From the NCBI GenBank assembly GCA_964525165.1, contig CAZGGG010000002.1, positions 62,001 through 126,000 of the forward strand: a stretch of 64,000 nt of DNA, given 5' to 3'. Below are positions 1-9,825 of this stretch, piece by piece. Below the pieces are notes generated by a model, which saw only the letters and a program-made list of their open reading frames with translations, ran no database searches and was not told the DNA's origin. Numbering within the stretch: the stretch's first letter is position 1; the number at the start of each line of letters is the position of its first letter. Origin of the DNA: JAWLFI01 sp964525165 (GTDB taxonomy: Bacteria; Bacteroidota; Bacteroidia; Chitinophagales; Saprospiraceae). The position numbers and the translations under genes were made by a program.

Positions 1-601
1 AATCTTTTTGCATTTCAGAATAACGCTTTTGACCCAAAATGACGCTAATTGCATAAGCAAAAAAGAAAAGCGTCAGCCCCAAAATGCCGGTCACCGTCCA
101 AACCCGGCTCATCTCTTCAAAGACAAAATTTTGCTTCCCCAGAAACCTTACCCCAAAGTAATAGATGAACTCATCATATTTAGGCAAAGGCTGATCTTCC
201 GGCTCAATGCTTTCTTCCTCAGCCATAGGACAATAATTACCGTAGACCATTTCTTTAGTATGGCAATCGAAAACAGCATATTCAAAATCAATCTTCAATG
301 CATGTCGTATGAAGGTCGATTCCAGATAATGCTCCAAGACATTTGCGTCAATGACATCATCAATATTTACGACATAATAGTCCGGCGATTCCCTGACGAC
401 AATTTCATAAGAAGGAAGATTTCCACCATTGTATTGGGCAATACGCTCTGCCACTTCCATGAGAGCAATTCTTGCTCGTTCGTCAAAAGTTCTGTTCTCC
501 AATGACCAACTCTCATAGATCCAATAGGCTTGTAAGCTTAAAATACCTAGTATCGCAAGCACTCCAAGCAGAACAACTCGTCTTATTGTTGTTGACTTCA
601 T
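1..601 (-). CDS. Sensor histidine kinase, N-terminal part (runs off window)
   Basis: A reading frame opens at an ATG (601) and continues to the window edge: 200 codons, no stop. Residues about 8-27 are a hydrophobic helix, about 30-165 a soluble extracytoplasmic region, and about 168-190 a second helix followed by GQKRYSEMQKD. Two helices around a periplasmic sensor and then a QKxxSE stretch is how many Bacteroidota two-component kinases lead into the HisKA domain. The kinase domain itself lies outside, so the function is inferred from this topology and junction. It is divergent from the DUF4271 gene; the 138 bases between them must hold both promoters, though I see no convincing box. Confidence 0.7.
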   Translation of the reverse strand, partial: MKSTTIRRVVLLGVLAILGILSLQAYWIYESWSLENRTFDERARIALMEVAERIAQYNGGNLPSYEIVVRESPDYYVVNIDDVIDANVLEHYLESTFIRHALKIDFEYAVFDCHTKEMVYGNYCPMAEEESIEPEDQPLPKYDEFIYYFGVRFLGKQNFVFEEMSRVWTVTGILGLTLFFFAYAISVILGQKRYSEMQKD

Positions 602-739
602 TCCGCTCCTAAAATAAATAAACCTATGCGCTCTATCCTTTTTAATCCTCCAATTAACATGCGATTAACGAATTCAAGTTGGACTCGACCTCATAATTGA
701 TCCTGATTCCTTCTTTCTTTTTGATATTTTTGGAGTAGC

Positions 740-1762
740 ATGCATCCATTTCGAATCATCATATCGCTTTTGTGCCTAATTGGACTTCTCTTAGTTCAAA
801 TACCCAATACCTATGGACAAAAGGGCAATCCTTTCGAATTGAGACATCGATTAAAAAAAATGGATCTTCCGGATGTACTTCAAGAGGATGCTGTCCAGGG
901 AGATAGCTCATTGACTGCTCAGAATACCCTACCAAATGGCCTGGATCCATTGGAATCCCCCGTTGACCAAGCGAACTTTTCAGATAGGATACAAGATTCC
1001 CTTCCTCCTGCTTCCGCAAATGAAAGCGCAGCTGAGGACTCTATGCACACGGATCCACTCCGAAGCTCCACAAAATCGAAAGAAGAGGAAGTTGTAGATG
1101 TGCCTATGCCTGAGGTACTGCAATCCAAGCGGAACCTCATCTTTGGCACCTTTATTATTTTGGCCCTGTTTCTAACAGTAGTCATATCTTTTGATCGGAA
1201 AGTAGTCAATCACATCCTCCGTTCCATTCTCAATGACAATTACCTAAATATGCTGCATAGGGACCAAAAAGGACGCTGGCCCATGCAGTTTGTATTTTTG
1301 TATGTCTTCTTTTTAGCGAACGTGGCACTTTTCATTTTCCTTACGGTTGACAGATGGGAATATGATCAGATTACAGCGAACTTATTAGTCCTTTTCTTAA
1401 TCGTTTCTTTGATCTATTCATTCAGACACTTGAGTCTGAATTATCTTGGGAATACTTTTGAAATTACACGGGAAACAGGGCAATTCAGTTTCACTATCAT
1501 GCTCTTTAATATCTTTTTAGGTCTTATATTGATGCCTATCAACCTATTTATAGCATTTGCTCCCGTAGAAATATCAAGTATCTTCATATATATAGGTTTG
1601 ATTATCATAATTCTAACATTCGTTTTGAGGCAACTTAGGGGCTTGTTTATTGCTAATCGACTTCTTTTCAACCATCAATTCCATTTTATTTTGTACCTTT
1701 GCACCGTCGAAATCGCACCTATATTGGTGTTGATTAAGTTCTTTCAACCTTACTTCAACTAA
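740..1762 (+). CDS. DUF4271 family integral membrane protein
   Basis: 340 residues. A signal peptide (about 1-26, ending NTYGQ) precedes a polar, acidic, probably disordered stretch to about residue 125. About seven hydrophobic helices then fill the rest. The segment NDNYLNMLHRDQKGR before the second helix is typical of the Bacteroidota DUF4271 family, whose biochemical role is unknown to me. It sits 20 bases upstream of hemD on the same strand, an arrangement common in this phylum, so co-expression is likely, although hemD may also have its own promoter inside this gene's 3' end. Confidence 0.85.
   Translation: MHPFRIIISLLCLIGLLLVQIPNTYGQKGNPFELRHRLKKMDLPDVLQEDAVQGDSSLTAQNTLPNGLDPLESPVDQANFSDRIQDSLPPASANESAAEDSMHTDPLRSSTKSKEEEVVDVPMPEVLQSKRNLIFGTFIILALFLTVVISFDRKVVNHILRSILNDNYLNMLHRDQKGRWPMQFVFLYVFFLANVALFIFLTVDRWEYDQITANLLVLFLIVSLIYSFRHLSLNYLGNTFEITRETGQFSFTIMLFNIFLGLILMPINLFIAFAPVEISSIFIYIGLIIIILTFVLRQLRGLFIANRLLFNHQFHFILYLCTVEIAPILVLIKFFQPYFN
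1694..1701 (+). promoter_or_regulatory. Candidate promoter -7 box (TACCTTTG) for hemD
   Basis: TACCTTTG matches the Bacteroidota -7 consensus TAnnTTTG exactly and lies about 80 bases before the hemD ATG, within the end of the DUF4271 gene. No clear -33 TTTG is present at the usual spacing, so it may be weak or accidental. Confidence 0.35.
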
Positions 1763-1782
1763 AAGAGAGAAAAACGAGTCGC

Positions 1783-2556
1783 ATGGCTTCACAAACAAAA
1801 GAGCAGTTGAAACGAGTTGATACTATCTTAGTTTCCCAGCCCAAACCTGAACGCTCACCCTTTTTCAAACTAGAAGAGAAATATGGCGTTAAAATTGATT
1901 TTCGACCCTTCATACATGTCGAAGACGTAACAGAAAAGGAATTTAGAAAAACGCGTATTCGTCCCGACGAATACACTGCAGTCATCATGACTTCCAGAAA
2001 TGCGATTGAGCATTATTTCAGAATGTGTGAAGAAATGCGCATCAAAGTTTCTGAGGACATGAAGTACTTTTGCTTATCTGAAGCAGTAGCCACTTACCTG
2101 CAGAAGTTTATTACCTACAGAAAGCGCAAAGTATTTGTTGGAAAAAGAACCATTCAGGATCTGGCCCCGGCCTTCAAAAAGCATAAGGATAAAGAGAAGT
2201 TCTTGCTTCCTTGCTCAAATTTAGGCAGTAAGCAAGTGACCAGTTGGTTGGAGCAAGAAGGAATCAATTTTCAGGAGGCCATGATGTATCGTACTGTAAG
2301 TAGCGATCTTTCTGACCTCAGTGATATTACTTATGACGTCCTTGTGTTTTTCAGTCCTTTAGGAATAGAATCCTTGTACGAAAATTTCCCAGAGTTCAAG
2401 CAAAATGAAACGCGCATTGCGGTCTACGGAAATAGCACAAGTAAGGCCGTAACGGAAAAAGGCTTAACCATTAATATTAAAGCGCCTCAACCTGAAACTC
2501 CTTCAATGACGATGGCTCTTGAAAAATATATCAAAGAAGCTAACTTAGAGAACTAA
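1783..2556 (+). CDS. hemD: Uroporphyrinogen-III synthase
   Basis: 257 residues, normal for HemD. The enzyme closes and rearranges hydroxymethylbilane to uroporphyrinogen III in cytoplasmic tetrapyrrole synthesis. The family is poorly conserved, but the pattern fits: an N-terminal ILVSQPKPE strand, VIMTSRNAIEHYF around residues 67-79, a middle segment with the FVGKRT strand, LLPCSN, and a C-terminal VLVFFSPLGIESL segment with AVYGNSTSKAV. The ATG is preceded by AAGAGAG. A strong terminator follows directly. No other haem gene is nearby, as is usual for hemD in Bacteroidota, where it pairs with the DUF4271 gene. Confidence 0.88.
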   Translation: MASQTKEQLKRVDTILVSQPKPERSPFFKLEEKYGVKIDFRPFIHVEDVTEKEFRKTRIRPDEYTAVIMTSRNAIEHYFRMCEEMRIKVSEDMKYFCLSEAVATYLQKFITYRKRKVFVGKRTIQDLAPAFKKHKDKEKFLLPCSNLGSKQVTSWLEQEGINFQEAMMYRTVSSDLSDLSDITYDVLVFFSPLGIESLYENFPEFKQNETRIAVYGNSTSKAVTEKGLTINIKAPQPETPSMTMALEKYIKEANLEN

Positions 2557-2562
2557 TTATTG

Positions 2563-2588
2563 AACCCGGAAGGCCTTCCGGGTTTTTT
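2563..2588 (+). terminator. Rho-independent terminator after hemD
   Basis: A perfect 22-base palindrome with arm AACCCGGAAGG is followed by six T. It starts 7 bases after the hemD stop. Confidence 0.9.
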
Positions 2589-2605
2589 ATTGGTAAATGA
2601 TTTAA

Positions 2606-3244
2606 GTGAACTGGATCGAAGAATTAAAAGAGCGGCTGCAGCCACATGCATTACCGGGTCAGAAAAGTCAATCTGAACTTGCTGCATTTAAAGGTTTATT
2701 CGGCCGCCCTCCTGAGAATGTAAAAGAAGCCGGTGTATTGGCCCTTTTCTACCCTCATAAAAAAGGATGGCATATTTGTTTTATACAACGGCCCAAGAGA
2801 AACCCCAATGACCCCCATTCCGGCCAGATTTCTTTCCCCGGAGGCAAACGCGAAAAAAGCGATGCGAACCTTTGGTATACAGCCATTAGAGAAACAGAAG
2901 AAGAGATTGGTATTAAAGCTTCCTCCATTCAGAGAATTGGCTCACTCACGGAGCTCTACATCCCTGTATCCAATTTCATCGTGTACCCCAAAGTAGGATT
3001 CATTGAACACGAACCAAAATTCATTCTGCAAGAGGAAGAAGTCGCTGCCATGATAACACCCCCCGTGAATCATTTTCTTCACCCGCAAGCCATACACAAG
3101 ACAAATATGACTGTAAAAAATAACGTTCAACTGAAGGCCGTTCCCCACTTTCAATTTGAGCATCATTTAATCTGGGGGGCAACAGCCATGATGTTTAATG
3201 AATTACGATCAATAATGCAATTGCTACAATCAGATATCGACTAA
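2606..3244 (+). CDS. Nudix hydrolase, CoA pyrophosphatase (NudL/UPF0035) type
   Basis: 212 residues from a GTG start; the nearby ATG at 2597 is out of frame and hits a stop at once. The UPF0035-like lead HSGQISFPGG (residues 71-80) runs into the Nudix box, with RETEEEIGI at 95-103 carrying the metal-binding glutamates. The spacing between GG and RE is that of the NudL group, not the MutT group. NudL-type enzymes split CoA and derivatives into phosphopantetheine and adenosine 3',5'-bisphosphate; this substrate is inferred from the motif. The gene follows the hemD terminator and lies 36 bases before icmF, a CoA-ester enzyme, which fits a CoA-related role. Confidence 0.85.
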   Translation: MNWIEELKERLQPHALPGQKSQSELAAFKGLFGRPPENVKEAGVLALFYPHKKGWHICFIQRPKRNPNDPHSGQISFPGGKREKSDANLWYTAIRETEEEIGIKASSIQRIGSLTELYIPVSNFIVYPKVGFIEHEPKFILQEEEVAAMITPPVNHFLHPQAIHKTNMTVKNNVQLKAVPHFQFEHHLIWGATAMMFNELRSIMQLLQSDID

Positions 3245-3280
3245 TTTTTTGTATTATTCCTAGCATAGAAAACACTGAAC

Positions 3281-6200
3281 ATGACAAGCATACAAAAGAT
3301 CTACAAACCTGAGAATAAAGTTCGAATCGTAACAGCCGCTTCATTATTTGACGGACATGATGCAGCTATCAATATCATGCGCCGAATTATGCAACGATCC
3401 GGCGCGGAAGTCATTCACTTAGGGCATAACCGATCCGTTCAGGAAATTGTGGACACCGCCGTTCAAGAGGATGCTCAGGCCATTGCGATCACTTCTTACC
3501 AAGGAGGCCATGTGGAGTTTTTTAAGTACATGCATGATCTATTAAAAGAGCAAGGAGCTGATCACATCAAAATTTTTGGTGGTGGAGGCGGAACCATCTT
3601 ACCTACTGAAATTGAGGAGTTGCATGATTATGGCATTGACAGGATCTACTCCCCTGATGATGGACGCTCTATGGGGCTGCAGGGCATGATTAATGATTTG
3701 CTTCAAAAATGCGACTTTGCCGTTGGGGACCACCTCAACGGAGAACTGAAGCAGCTTGAAGCCCACTCGAAAAAATCAGTAGCTCGACTCATTACGGCCG
3801 TTGAAAACTTTCCGGAATCCGCAGAAAGTTGGATGAAAGAAGTCAGGTCGAAAGCCGAAAAAAGCACAGCGCCCATACTTGGAATTACGGGTACAGGTGG
3901 AGCAGGAAAATCCAGCTTAGTCGATGAATTGATCAGAAGATTCCTTTTGGATTTCGATGATAAGAGAATTGCTATTGTTTCTGTTGATCCGTCTAAACGA
4001 AAAACAGGAGGTGCGCTTCTAGGCGACCGGATTCGTATGAATTCCGTAAACCATGAGCGCGTCTTTATGAGATCCTTAGCTACTCGTCAGTCCAACCTTG
4101 CACTATCCAAGCATGTGCAATCCGCATTAGATATTCTGAAAGCGAGTGGATATGATTTTATCATTCTTGAAACCTCTGGCATAGGTCAATCCGATACAGA
4201 AATTATCGATCACTCTGATGTCTCTCTTTATGTCATGACTCCCGAGTATGGCGCAGCCAGCCAACTTGAAAAAATTGACATGTTGGATTTCGCAGATGTG
4301 ATCGCCCTCAATAAGTTTGACAAAAGAGGAGCCTTGGATGCCCTCAGAGATGTCAAAAAACAATACAAAAGAAATCATGAACTTTGGGATACAGATGATG
4401 AGGAAATTCCTGTTTTTGGTACCATAGCTTCCCAATTCAACGACCCGGGCACCAATACTCTATATAAAAATCTAATGGATCTGATCGAAGAAAAGACCAA
4501 AAGCGGCTTACATTCGACCTTTGCTCCTTCTGAGGAAATGAGTGAAAAGATCTACATCATCCCGCCCAATCGCGTTCGCTATTTATCAGAAATTGCAGAA
4601 AATAATCGTTCCTACGATCAATGGGTAGAGGAACAAGTCAGAATGGCGAGACAACTCTTCAGCTTGAAAAACAGCATCGAAATCCTTAAAGGGTCTCAAC
4701 AAGATGATCGTGCCAGTATTCAACGCTTAGAAGAACTATACGAAAGGAACAAACTGCTCATGGATGGTCGCTGTACCATCATTCTAGATCAGTGGGAACA
4801 AAAACTCAAAGATTATTCAGGAGACACCTATACCTACACGGTCAGAGGGAAAGAGATTAATGTACCCTTAACAACGGAGACCCTATCGCATACTAAAATC
4901 CCAAAGGTCATTCTACCTAAATATGAGGACTGGGGCGAAATCCTTCGATGGAGCCTCCAGGAGAACGTCCCCGGTGAATTTNNNNNNNNNNCGATGGGTA
5001 TTAAAAGAAAATGTACCCGGAGAGTTTCCATTTACCGCAGGGGTTTACCCATTCAAAAGAGCGGGAGAAGACCCGACTAGAATGTTTGCCGGTGAAGGTG
5101 GCCCGGAACGTACCAATAAACGCTTTCATTACCTTTCATTGGATATGCCGGCTGCCAGGCTTTCCACCGCTTTTGACTCGGTCACTCTCTATGGTGAAGA
5201 CCCGGATTATAGGCCTGACATTTATGGAAAAGTAGGAAATTCTGGGGTGAGTGTATGTTGTTTGGACGATGCCAAAAAGCTGTATTCCGGATTTGATTTG
5301 TGCGACCCCACGACTTCCGTGTCCATGACGATCAACGGGCCTGCGTCTACTATTTGTGCCTTCTTCATGAATACGGCCATCGATCAACAATGTGAATTAT
5401 ATATTCGAGAACACGGTTTAGAAGATAAGGTCGAGGCCAAACTCAAAGAATTGTATGACGATAAAGGACTGAAACGTCCTTCCTATCAAGGCGATTTGCC
5501 GGAAGGCCACAATGGCTTGGGTCTATTATTACTAGGACTCACCGGCGATCAAGTATTAGATGGTGAAGTCTATCAAAGACTTAAAGCCAAAGCACTTTCT
5601 TCGGTAAGAGGAACTGTCCAGGCGGATATCCTGAAAGAAGATCAAGCGCAGAATACGTGTATCTTCTCCACTGAGTTTTCGCTAAAGATGATGGGAGATG
5701 TCCAACAATATTTCATCGACCAGAAAGTCAGAAATTTCTATTCTGTATCTATATCAGGCTATCATATTGCCGAAGCCGGAGCCAACCCTATTACTCAATT
5801 AGCTTTTACGCTGGCCAATGGGTTTACTTTTGTAGAGTATTATCTATCGAGAGGGATGGATATTAATGACTTTGCCCCGAATTTGTCTTTTTTCTTCTCT
5901 AACGGGATTGATGCAGAATACTCTGTGATCGGTAGAGTGGCAAGAAGGCTCTGGGCTAAAGCCATGAGAGACAAATACAACGCCAATGCTAGAAGTCAAA
6001 AACTGAAGTATCATATTCAGACCTCAGGGAGATCCTTGCATGCTCAGGAAATCAGCTTTAATGATATCCGAACTACTCTTCAGGCCCTTTATGCGATCTA
6101 TGATAACTGCAATTCACTGCATACCAATGCTTATGATGAGGCGATTACCACGCCTACAGAAGAAAGTGTACGCAGAGCCATGGCGATCCAATTGATCATT

Positions 6201-6707
6201 AATAAAGAATTGGGACTGGCGAAAAATGAAAATCCACTTCAAGGTTCTTTCATCATTGAAGAATTGACAGATTTGGTAGAAGAAGCGGTCTTGACTGAGT
6301 TTGACCGTATCACAGAAAGAGGAGGTGTGTTAGGTGCGATGGAAACGATGTACCAAAGAGGAAAAATCCAGGAAGAAAGTCTCTACTACGAAACCTTAAA
6401 ACATACCGGTGAAATGCCCATTATCGGGGTAAATACTTTCTTATCAAAAGAAGGTTCGCCAACGATTGTCCCGGGCGAGGTGATCCGCGCAACCAAAGAA
6501 GAAAAAGAGAACCAGATTCAAACATTGGAAAAACTCCATGAAGCTAGGAAATCTGAAGCTGAAGTCGCACTGCAGGAATTGCAAGAAGCAGCACTCAGAA
6601 ATGAAAATATCTTTAAGCACCTTATGGAATGCACGAAACATTGCTCATTAGGGCAAATCACTAATGCACTTTACGAAGTGGGCGGTCAGTACAGAAGAAA
6701 TATGTAA
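3281..6707 (+). CDS. icmF: Fused isobutyryl-CoA mutase IcmF (interrupted by assembly gap)
   Basis: A B12-dependent acyl-CoA mutase with its G-protein chaperone fused in the middle. Residues 1-145 are the B12-binding domain (DGHD at 24-27 with the axial His26; GGGGG near 100-104). About 195-420 form the MeaB-like GTPase (Walker A GTGGAGKS at 204-211, NKFD at 344-347). The large TIM-barrel mutase follows the gap (GVYPFKR, AGEGGPERTNKRFHYLS, SISGYHIAEAGA). This order defines IcmF, which interconverts isobutyryl- and n-butyryl-CoA; plain methylmalonyl-CoA mutase has no internal GTPase. N run 4982-4991 splits the frame. RWSLQENVPGEF before it and RWVLKENVPGEF after it are one segment seen twice, so the true protein should be about 1126 residues. 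Confidence 0.93.
4982..4991. other. Scaffold gap (10 N) with overlapping contig ends
   Basis: Ten N inside icmF. The 36 bases before the gap (4946-4981) and the 36 after it (4992-5027) encode the same 12-residue segment but match at only 24 of 36 bases, mostly through synonymous changes. The gap has negative true size and the two ends come from different templates. Confidence 0.95.
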
Positions 6708-6708
6708 A

Positions 6709-7860
6709 ATGAAGTACCCTTCCCCACTATTTTTAATGCTTATTGGCCTTATGCTATGCTGGCTTTCCTGCAAAGAAACAGCGGACGATATGACGGGTCA
6801 GCCACCAGTACATCCGGAATTGATCGAGTTTGTCAATTTGCCGGAGGGTTTTCGAATACACTCTTTTGCGGAAGCAGTTGAAGGAGCGAGATCGGTCGTC
6901 GTATCAGATAGTGGTTGGGTGTTCGTAGGTACCCGCGCTGCCGGAAAAGTCTATGCCTTAAAAGATCTGGATGATGATTTTAAGTCCGATACGATGATAA
7001 CATTAGTGGAAGGCCTTCAACAGCCCAATGGCGTTGCCTTGTACCAGGATGATCTGTACATCGCTGAGATTTCTAAAGTGTGGCGCATTCCGGATATTGC
7101 CCATAAGATTCCGGAACAGTGGAATGTAGAGCTTGTATATGATGCACTTCCAACTGAAACGCATCATGGATGGCGATATATAAAATTCGGACCTGATGAG
7201 AAACTTTATATCGCCATTGGAGCCCCTTGTAATGTATGCCTGGAGTCTGATGATCGCTTTGCGACTATCTGTCGGATGAATCCCGATGGCTCTGAGTTTG
7301 AAGTGGTTCATTCCGGCATCCGAAATAGTGTAGGCTTCGACTGGCACCCGGAAAGCTGCTACCTGTGGTTTACAGATAATGGGAGAGACTGGTTGGGAGA
7401 TGACCTTCCGGCATGTGAATTAAATGTGGCTCGGAACGATCAACAACACTATGGCTTCCCTTTTTGCCATCAGGGAGATCTGCCCGATCCTGATTTTGGG
7501 TCTCAAGCGGATTGTGATCGTTTTTCAGCGCCTGCTCTAAAACTTGGGCCCCATGTAGCACCTTTAGGACTCACCTTCCTCTATAAAGCCCAAGTTCCCA
7601 CTTCTTATAAGGATAAAGTTTTAATCGCCGAACATGGTTCCTGGAACCGGTCGACTCCTATCGGATACCGGCTGAGTATGACATCTGTAGACTCTACTGA
7701 AGCGGGAACCTATGAAATCTTTGCTGATGGTTGGTTAGATGGGACAGACAAAAAAGGACGACCTGTGGACCTGGAGCTCTNNNNNNNNNNTACCGACGGC
7801 TCTATCCTACTGACCGATGATTTTGCCCATAGAGTGTATCGCATCTATTACGAGGACTGA
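6709..7860 (+). CDS. PQQ-dependent sugar (sorbosone-type) dehydrogenase, lipoprotein
   Basis: About 383 residues. The ATG at 6709 starts one base after the icmF stop and gives an N-terminus with a lipobox (CWLSC, Cys about 17), so the product is a predicted lipoprotein. The body is a beta-propeller of the soluble glucose/sorbosone dehydrogenase family: LPEGF start, QQPNGVALYQDDLYIAE, THHGWRYIKFGPD, GIRNSVGFDWHP, FTDNGRDWLGDDLP, AEHGSWNRS and DDFAHRVYRI. The family oxidises aldoses or related alcohols with PQQ; the actual substrate cannot be told. N run 7781-7790 lies in the last blade and hides a few residues. The 3' end overlaps the convergent thioredoxin-like gene by 54 bases. Confidence 0.85.
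   Translation: MKYPSPLFLMLIGLMLCWLSCKETADDMTGQPPVHPELIEFVNLPEGFRIHSFAEAVEGARSVVVSDSGWVFVGTRAAGKVYALKDLDDDFKSDTMITLVEGLQQPNGVALYQDDLYIAEISKVWRIPDIAHKIPEQWNVELVYDALPTETHHGWRYIKFGPDEKLYIAIGAPCNVCLESDDRFATICRMNPDGSEFEVVHSGIRNSVGFDWHPESCYLWFTDNGRDWLGDDLPACELNVARNDQQHYGFPFCHQGDLPDPDFGSQADCDRFSAPALKLGPHVAPLGLTFLYKAQVPTSYKDKVLIAEHGSWNRSTPIGYRLSMTSVDSTEAGTYEIFADGWLDGTDKKGRPVDLELXXXXTDGSILLTDDFAHRVYRIYYED
7781..7790. other. Scaffold gap (10 N) in the sugar dehydrogenase gene
   Basis: The reading frame happens to stay open across ten N (GRPVDLEL before, TDGSILLTDD after). Family members need only a residue or two here, so the real gap is probably very short. Its length is unknown. Confidence 0.9.
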
Positions 7861-8439
7861 TTGATTGATGAAGTCAATGAGTTCCTCTTTTACTTTTTGA
7901 CCTTTGTCTTCAATATACCACTTCTGCGTCCAGTATGCTCGAGTTTCACTATCCATTTCCGGATCCCGTTTCCACTCTCTTATTTTATTTTGAATCGACT
8001 GAGGCCTTGGGCCCCAGCTACCTATTACCTTCCGCGATGCAGGATCGTACGCAATAACTTTCGGTATCGACCTGGCACCGTCCGTTAAGAAAGCATCGAT
8101 TAATTCAGGATGCTGATCCCTATAAATCATTTTCAGATCGAGCATCGGTACATGATCAACCATTTGAATGAGGAAAGGAATACTATTGGCGGCATCCCCA
8201 CACCAATGTTCTGTGAGTACCAATAAATGAATGGAGAAGGACAAGTCTTTTAGGTTGGCCCAATCCGATTCCGTCCAGCGGTTTCGTTTCAACAAGCGAC
8301 GAACCCGCGTTTGGTTCATCTCTGTATAACGGAAATAAGACGGAGGCTCCGTCGTTTCCTCTGATTGGTGATATAAGCTTTCCAGATGCTCTTCTACAGA
8401 CTCAGCCTGCTCGATATAATTCTTGGGTAGTAATTCCAT
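7807..8439 (-). CDS. Thioredoxin-like fold protein with WCGDA motif
   Basis: 210 residues, no signal peptide, so probably cytoplasmic. HLLVLTEHWCGDAANSIPF (about 71-89) is a thioredoxin-fold strand and active-site loop with a single cysteine (Cys80) in WCGDA instead of CxxC. ARSIPKVIAYD supplies the cis-proline turn. This matches a group of thioredoxin-family proteins frequent in Bacteroidota and Firmicutes, of undefined substrate. The last 18 residues run past the usual end of the fold and are encoded in the 54 bases that overlap the convergent sugar dehydrogenase. Confidence 0.8.
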   Translation of the reverse strand: MELLPKNYIEQAESVEEHLESLYHQSEETTEPPSYFRYTEMNQTRVRRLLKRNRWTESDWANLKDLSFSIHLLVLTEHWCGDAANSIPFLIQMVDHVPMLDLKMIYRDQHPELIDAFLTDGARSIPKVIAYDPASRKVIGSWGPRPQSIQNKIREWKRDPEMDSETRAYWTQKWYIEDKGQKVKEELIDFINQSVLVIDAIHSMGKIIGQ

Positions 8440-8561
8440 AAGGGTGCAATAGTGTTGGGATAACGCTCATTTTATCAATCAAGAGCGCTTTGAACTTCGG
8501 TTTTCTAAACGTTACTATATAAACGAGGGAATAAGAAAAAGTTTAGTCATCTGCCTTTGGG

Positions 8562-9821
8562 TTAAGAATCCTCATCCTCTTCAACTTCCAATAATTCAAC
8601 TCGCACAATTTCCACTTTGGTATCTGCCACTTTTTCTATTGTGAAGCGGTGCTGGCCGATTTCTACCTCCTCTCCTTCTTCAGGGATATTTCCTTCGGTC
8701 ATGACGATATATCCTGATAAGGTTGTGTATTCGCCTTCCGGCAAATGTAGATCCGGAAATTGCTCATTGATATATTGCAACTCTAAACGACCGGACAGTC
8801 TATAATGGCGTTCATCTATTTGTTCTTCGACATGTAACTCCGCATCATGTTCATCTTCGATCTCTCCAAAGATTTCTTCCAGCGTATCTTCCAGCGTGAT
8901 CAAACCACTAGTTCCCCCAAACTCATCAACCACATATGCCATATTGGTCCCTTCCTTGATAAACTTCAACATTAAATCCTGCACACTCATAGCTTCAGGG
9001 ACCAAATCTATATCCAACAATATTTTCCGGATACTGGAAGGCATTTTAATTAATTGTTGATGATGAACATACCCCAAAATATCATCTAAGTCTCCATTGG
9101 TAACAATGATTCGAGAGTGTTTGGTCTCTTGAAAAAGTTTCGATAATTCAAGAATCCCTGCAGATACATCTATGTGTCGAATCTCATTCCTTGGAACCAT
9201 ACAAGAACGAACTCGGGTCTGCTTGAGGTGTAAAGCATTTTTAAACATTTCTGTTTCCAGTTCTTCTTCGGAGTCCTCAGCTTGCCCTTCCACAAATTCC
9301 TCTAAATCATAACGGGTCAATTGTATAGGATTATCCTCTGTTGGTACACGGAGAATATACTTTAAGAATAGCGTACTCAATCCCTTCATGAATGAGGCAG
9401 GAATCGCAAATACCTGCTTAAAGAACCACAGCAAATAAGTAAATGCATGCAATAATTGATTGGCAAATAATCGAAAAAGGGTCTTCGGCAGATATTCGCC
9501 AAAAACCAAAACTACCGCTGTAATCAATAAGGTTTGAATCAATCCTAAAACCAAAGGAGAGGAGATGTAAGGTTCCAAAACCGGCTCCAACACCAGGCTC
9601 ATGAGGTAGGTAAAAATGACCAGTACGATGTTATTCCCCACAAGCATGACCGCCAGAAACTGCTCCGGACGATCATAAAAAGCTGCCAGGATTCGGCCCC
9701 TTCTGGAACCATCCGATCGCTTCAATTCTATTTCTAACTTACTGGCAGAAATAAAGGCTATCTCTGAGCCGGAGAAGAAGGCAGATAATAATAATGCAGA
9801 TAAAATCGCTATGACCAACAT
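8562..9821 (-). CDS. CNNM/CorC-type membrane protein (hemolysin family, GldE-like)
   Basis: 419 residues. The N-terminal DUF21/CNNM domain (about 1-185) has four hydrophobic segments and the FFSGSEIAFISASK start. A CBS pair follows at about 205-325 (MVPRNEIRHIDV; DEFGGTSGLITLEDTLEEIFGEI as the second CBS end), then a C-terminal CorC_HlyC domain at about 340-410. Relatives handle Mg2+ or Co2+ efflux; the Flavobacterium member GldE is linked to gliding. Nothing here decides between these. It lies 141 bases after lptC on the same strand and has a TAnnTTTG box right before its ATG. Confidence 0.88.
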   Translation of the reverse strand: MLVIAILSALLLSAFFSGSEIAFISASKLEIELKRSDGSRRGRILAAFYDRPEQFLAVMLVGNNIVLVIFTYLMSLVLEPVLEPYISSPLVLGLIQTLLITAVVLVFGEYLPKTLFRLFANQLLHAFTYLLWFFKQVFAIPASFMKGLSTLFLKYILRVPTEDNPIQLTRYDLEEFVEGQAEDSEEELETEMFKNALHLKQTRVRSCMVPRNEIRHIDVSAGILELSKLFQETKHSRIIVTNGDLDDILGYVHHQQLIKMPSSIRKILLDIDLVPEAMSVQDLMLKFIKEGTNMAYVVDEFGGTSGLITLEDTLEEIFGEIEDEHDAELHVEEQIDERHYRLSGRLELQYINEQFPDLHLPEGEYTTLSGYIVMTEGNIPEEGEEVEIGQHRFTIEKVADTKVEIVRVELLEVEEDEDS

Positions 9822-9825
9822 GGTA

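Noticed and set aside
8..505. 165-residue plus-strand frame at the window start
   Set aside because: It is the antisense of the sensor kinase, whose minus-strand frame has clear membrane helices and runs off the edge. The plus-strand translation has no domain-like pattern.
725..732. TATTTTTG before the DUF4271 gene as a promoter
   Set aside because: It fits TAnnTTTG but sits 7 bases from the ATG in a very T-rich run with no -33 box; such matches are expected by chance there.
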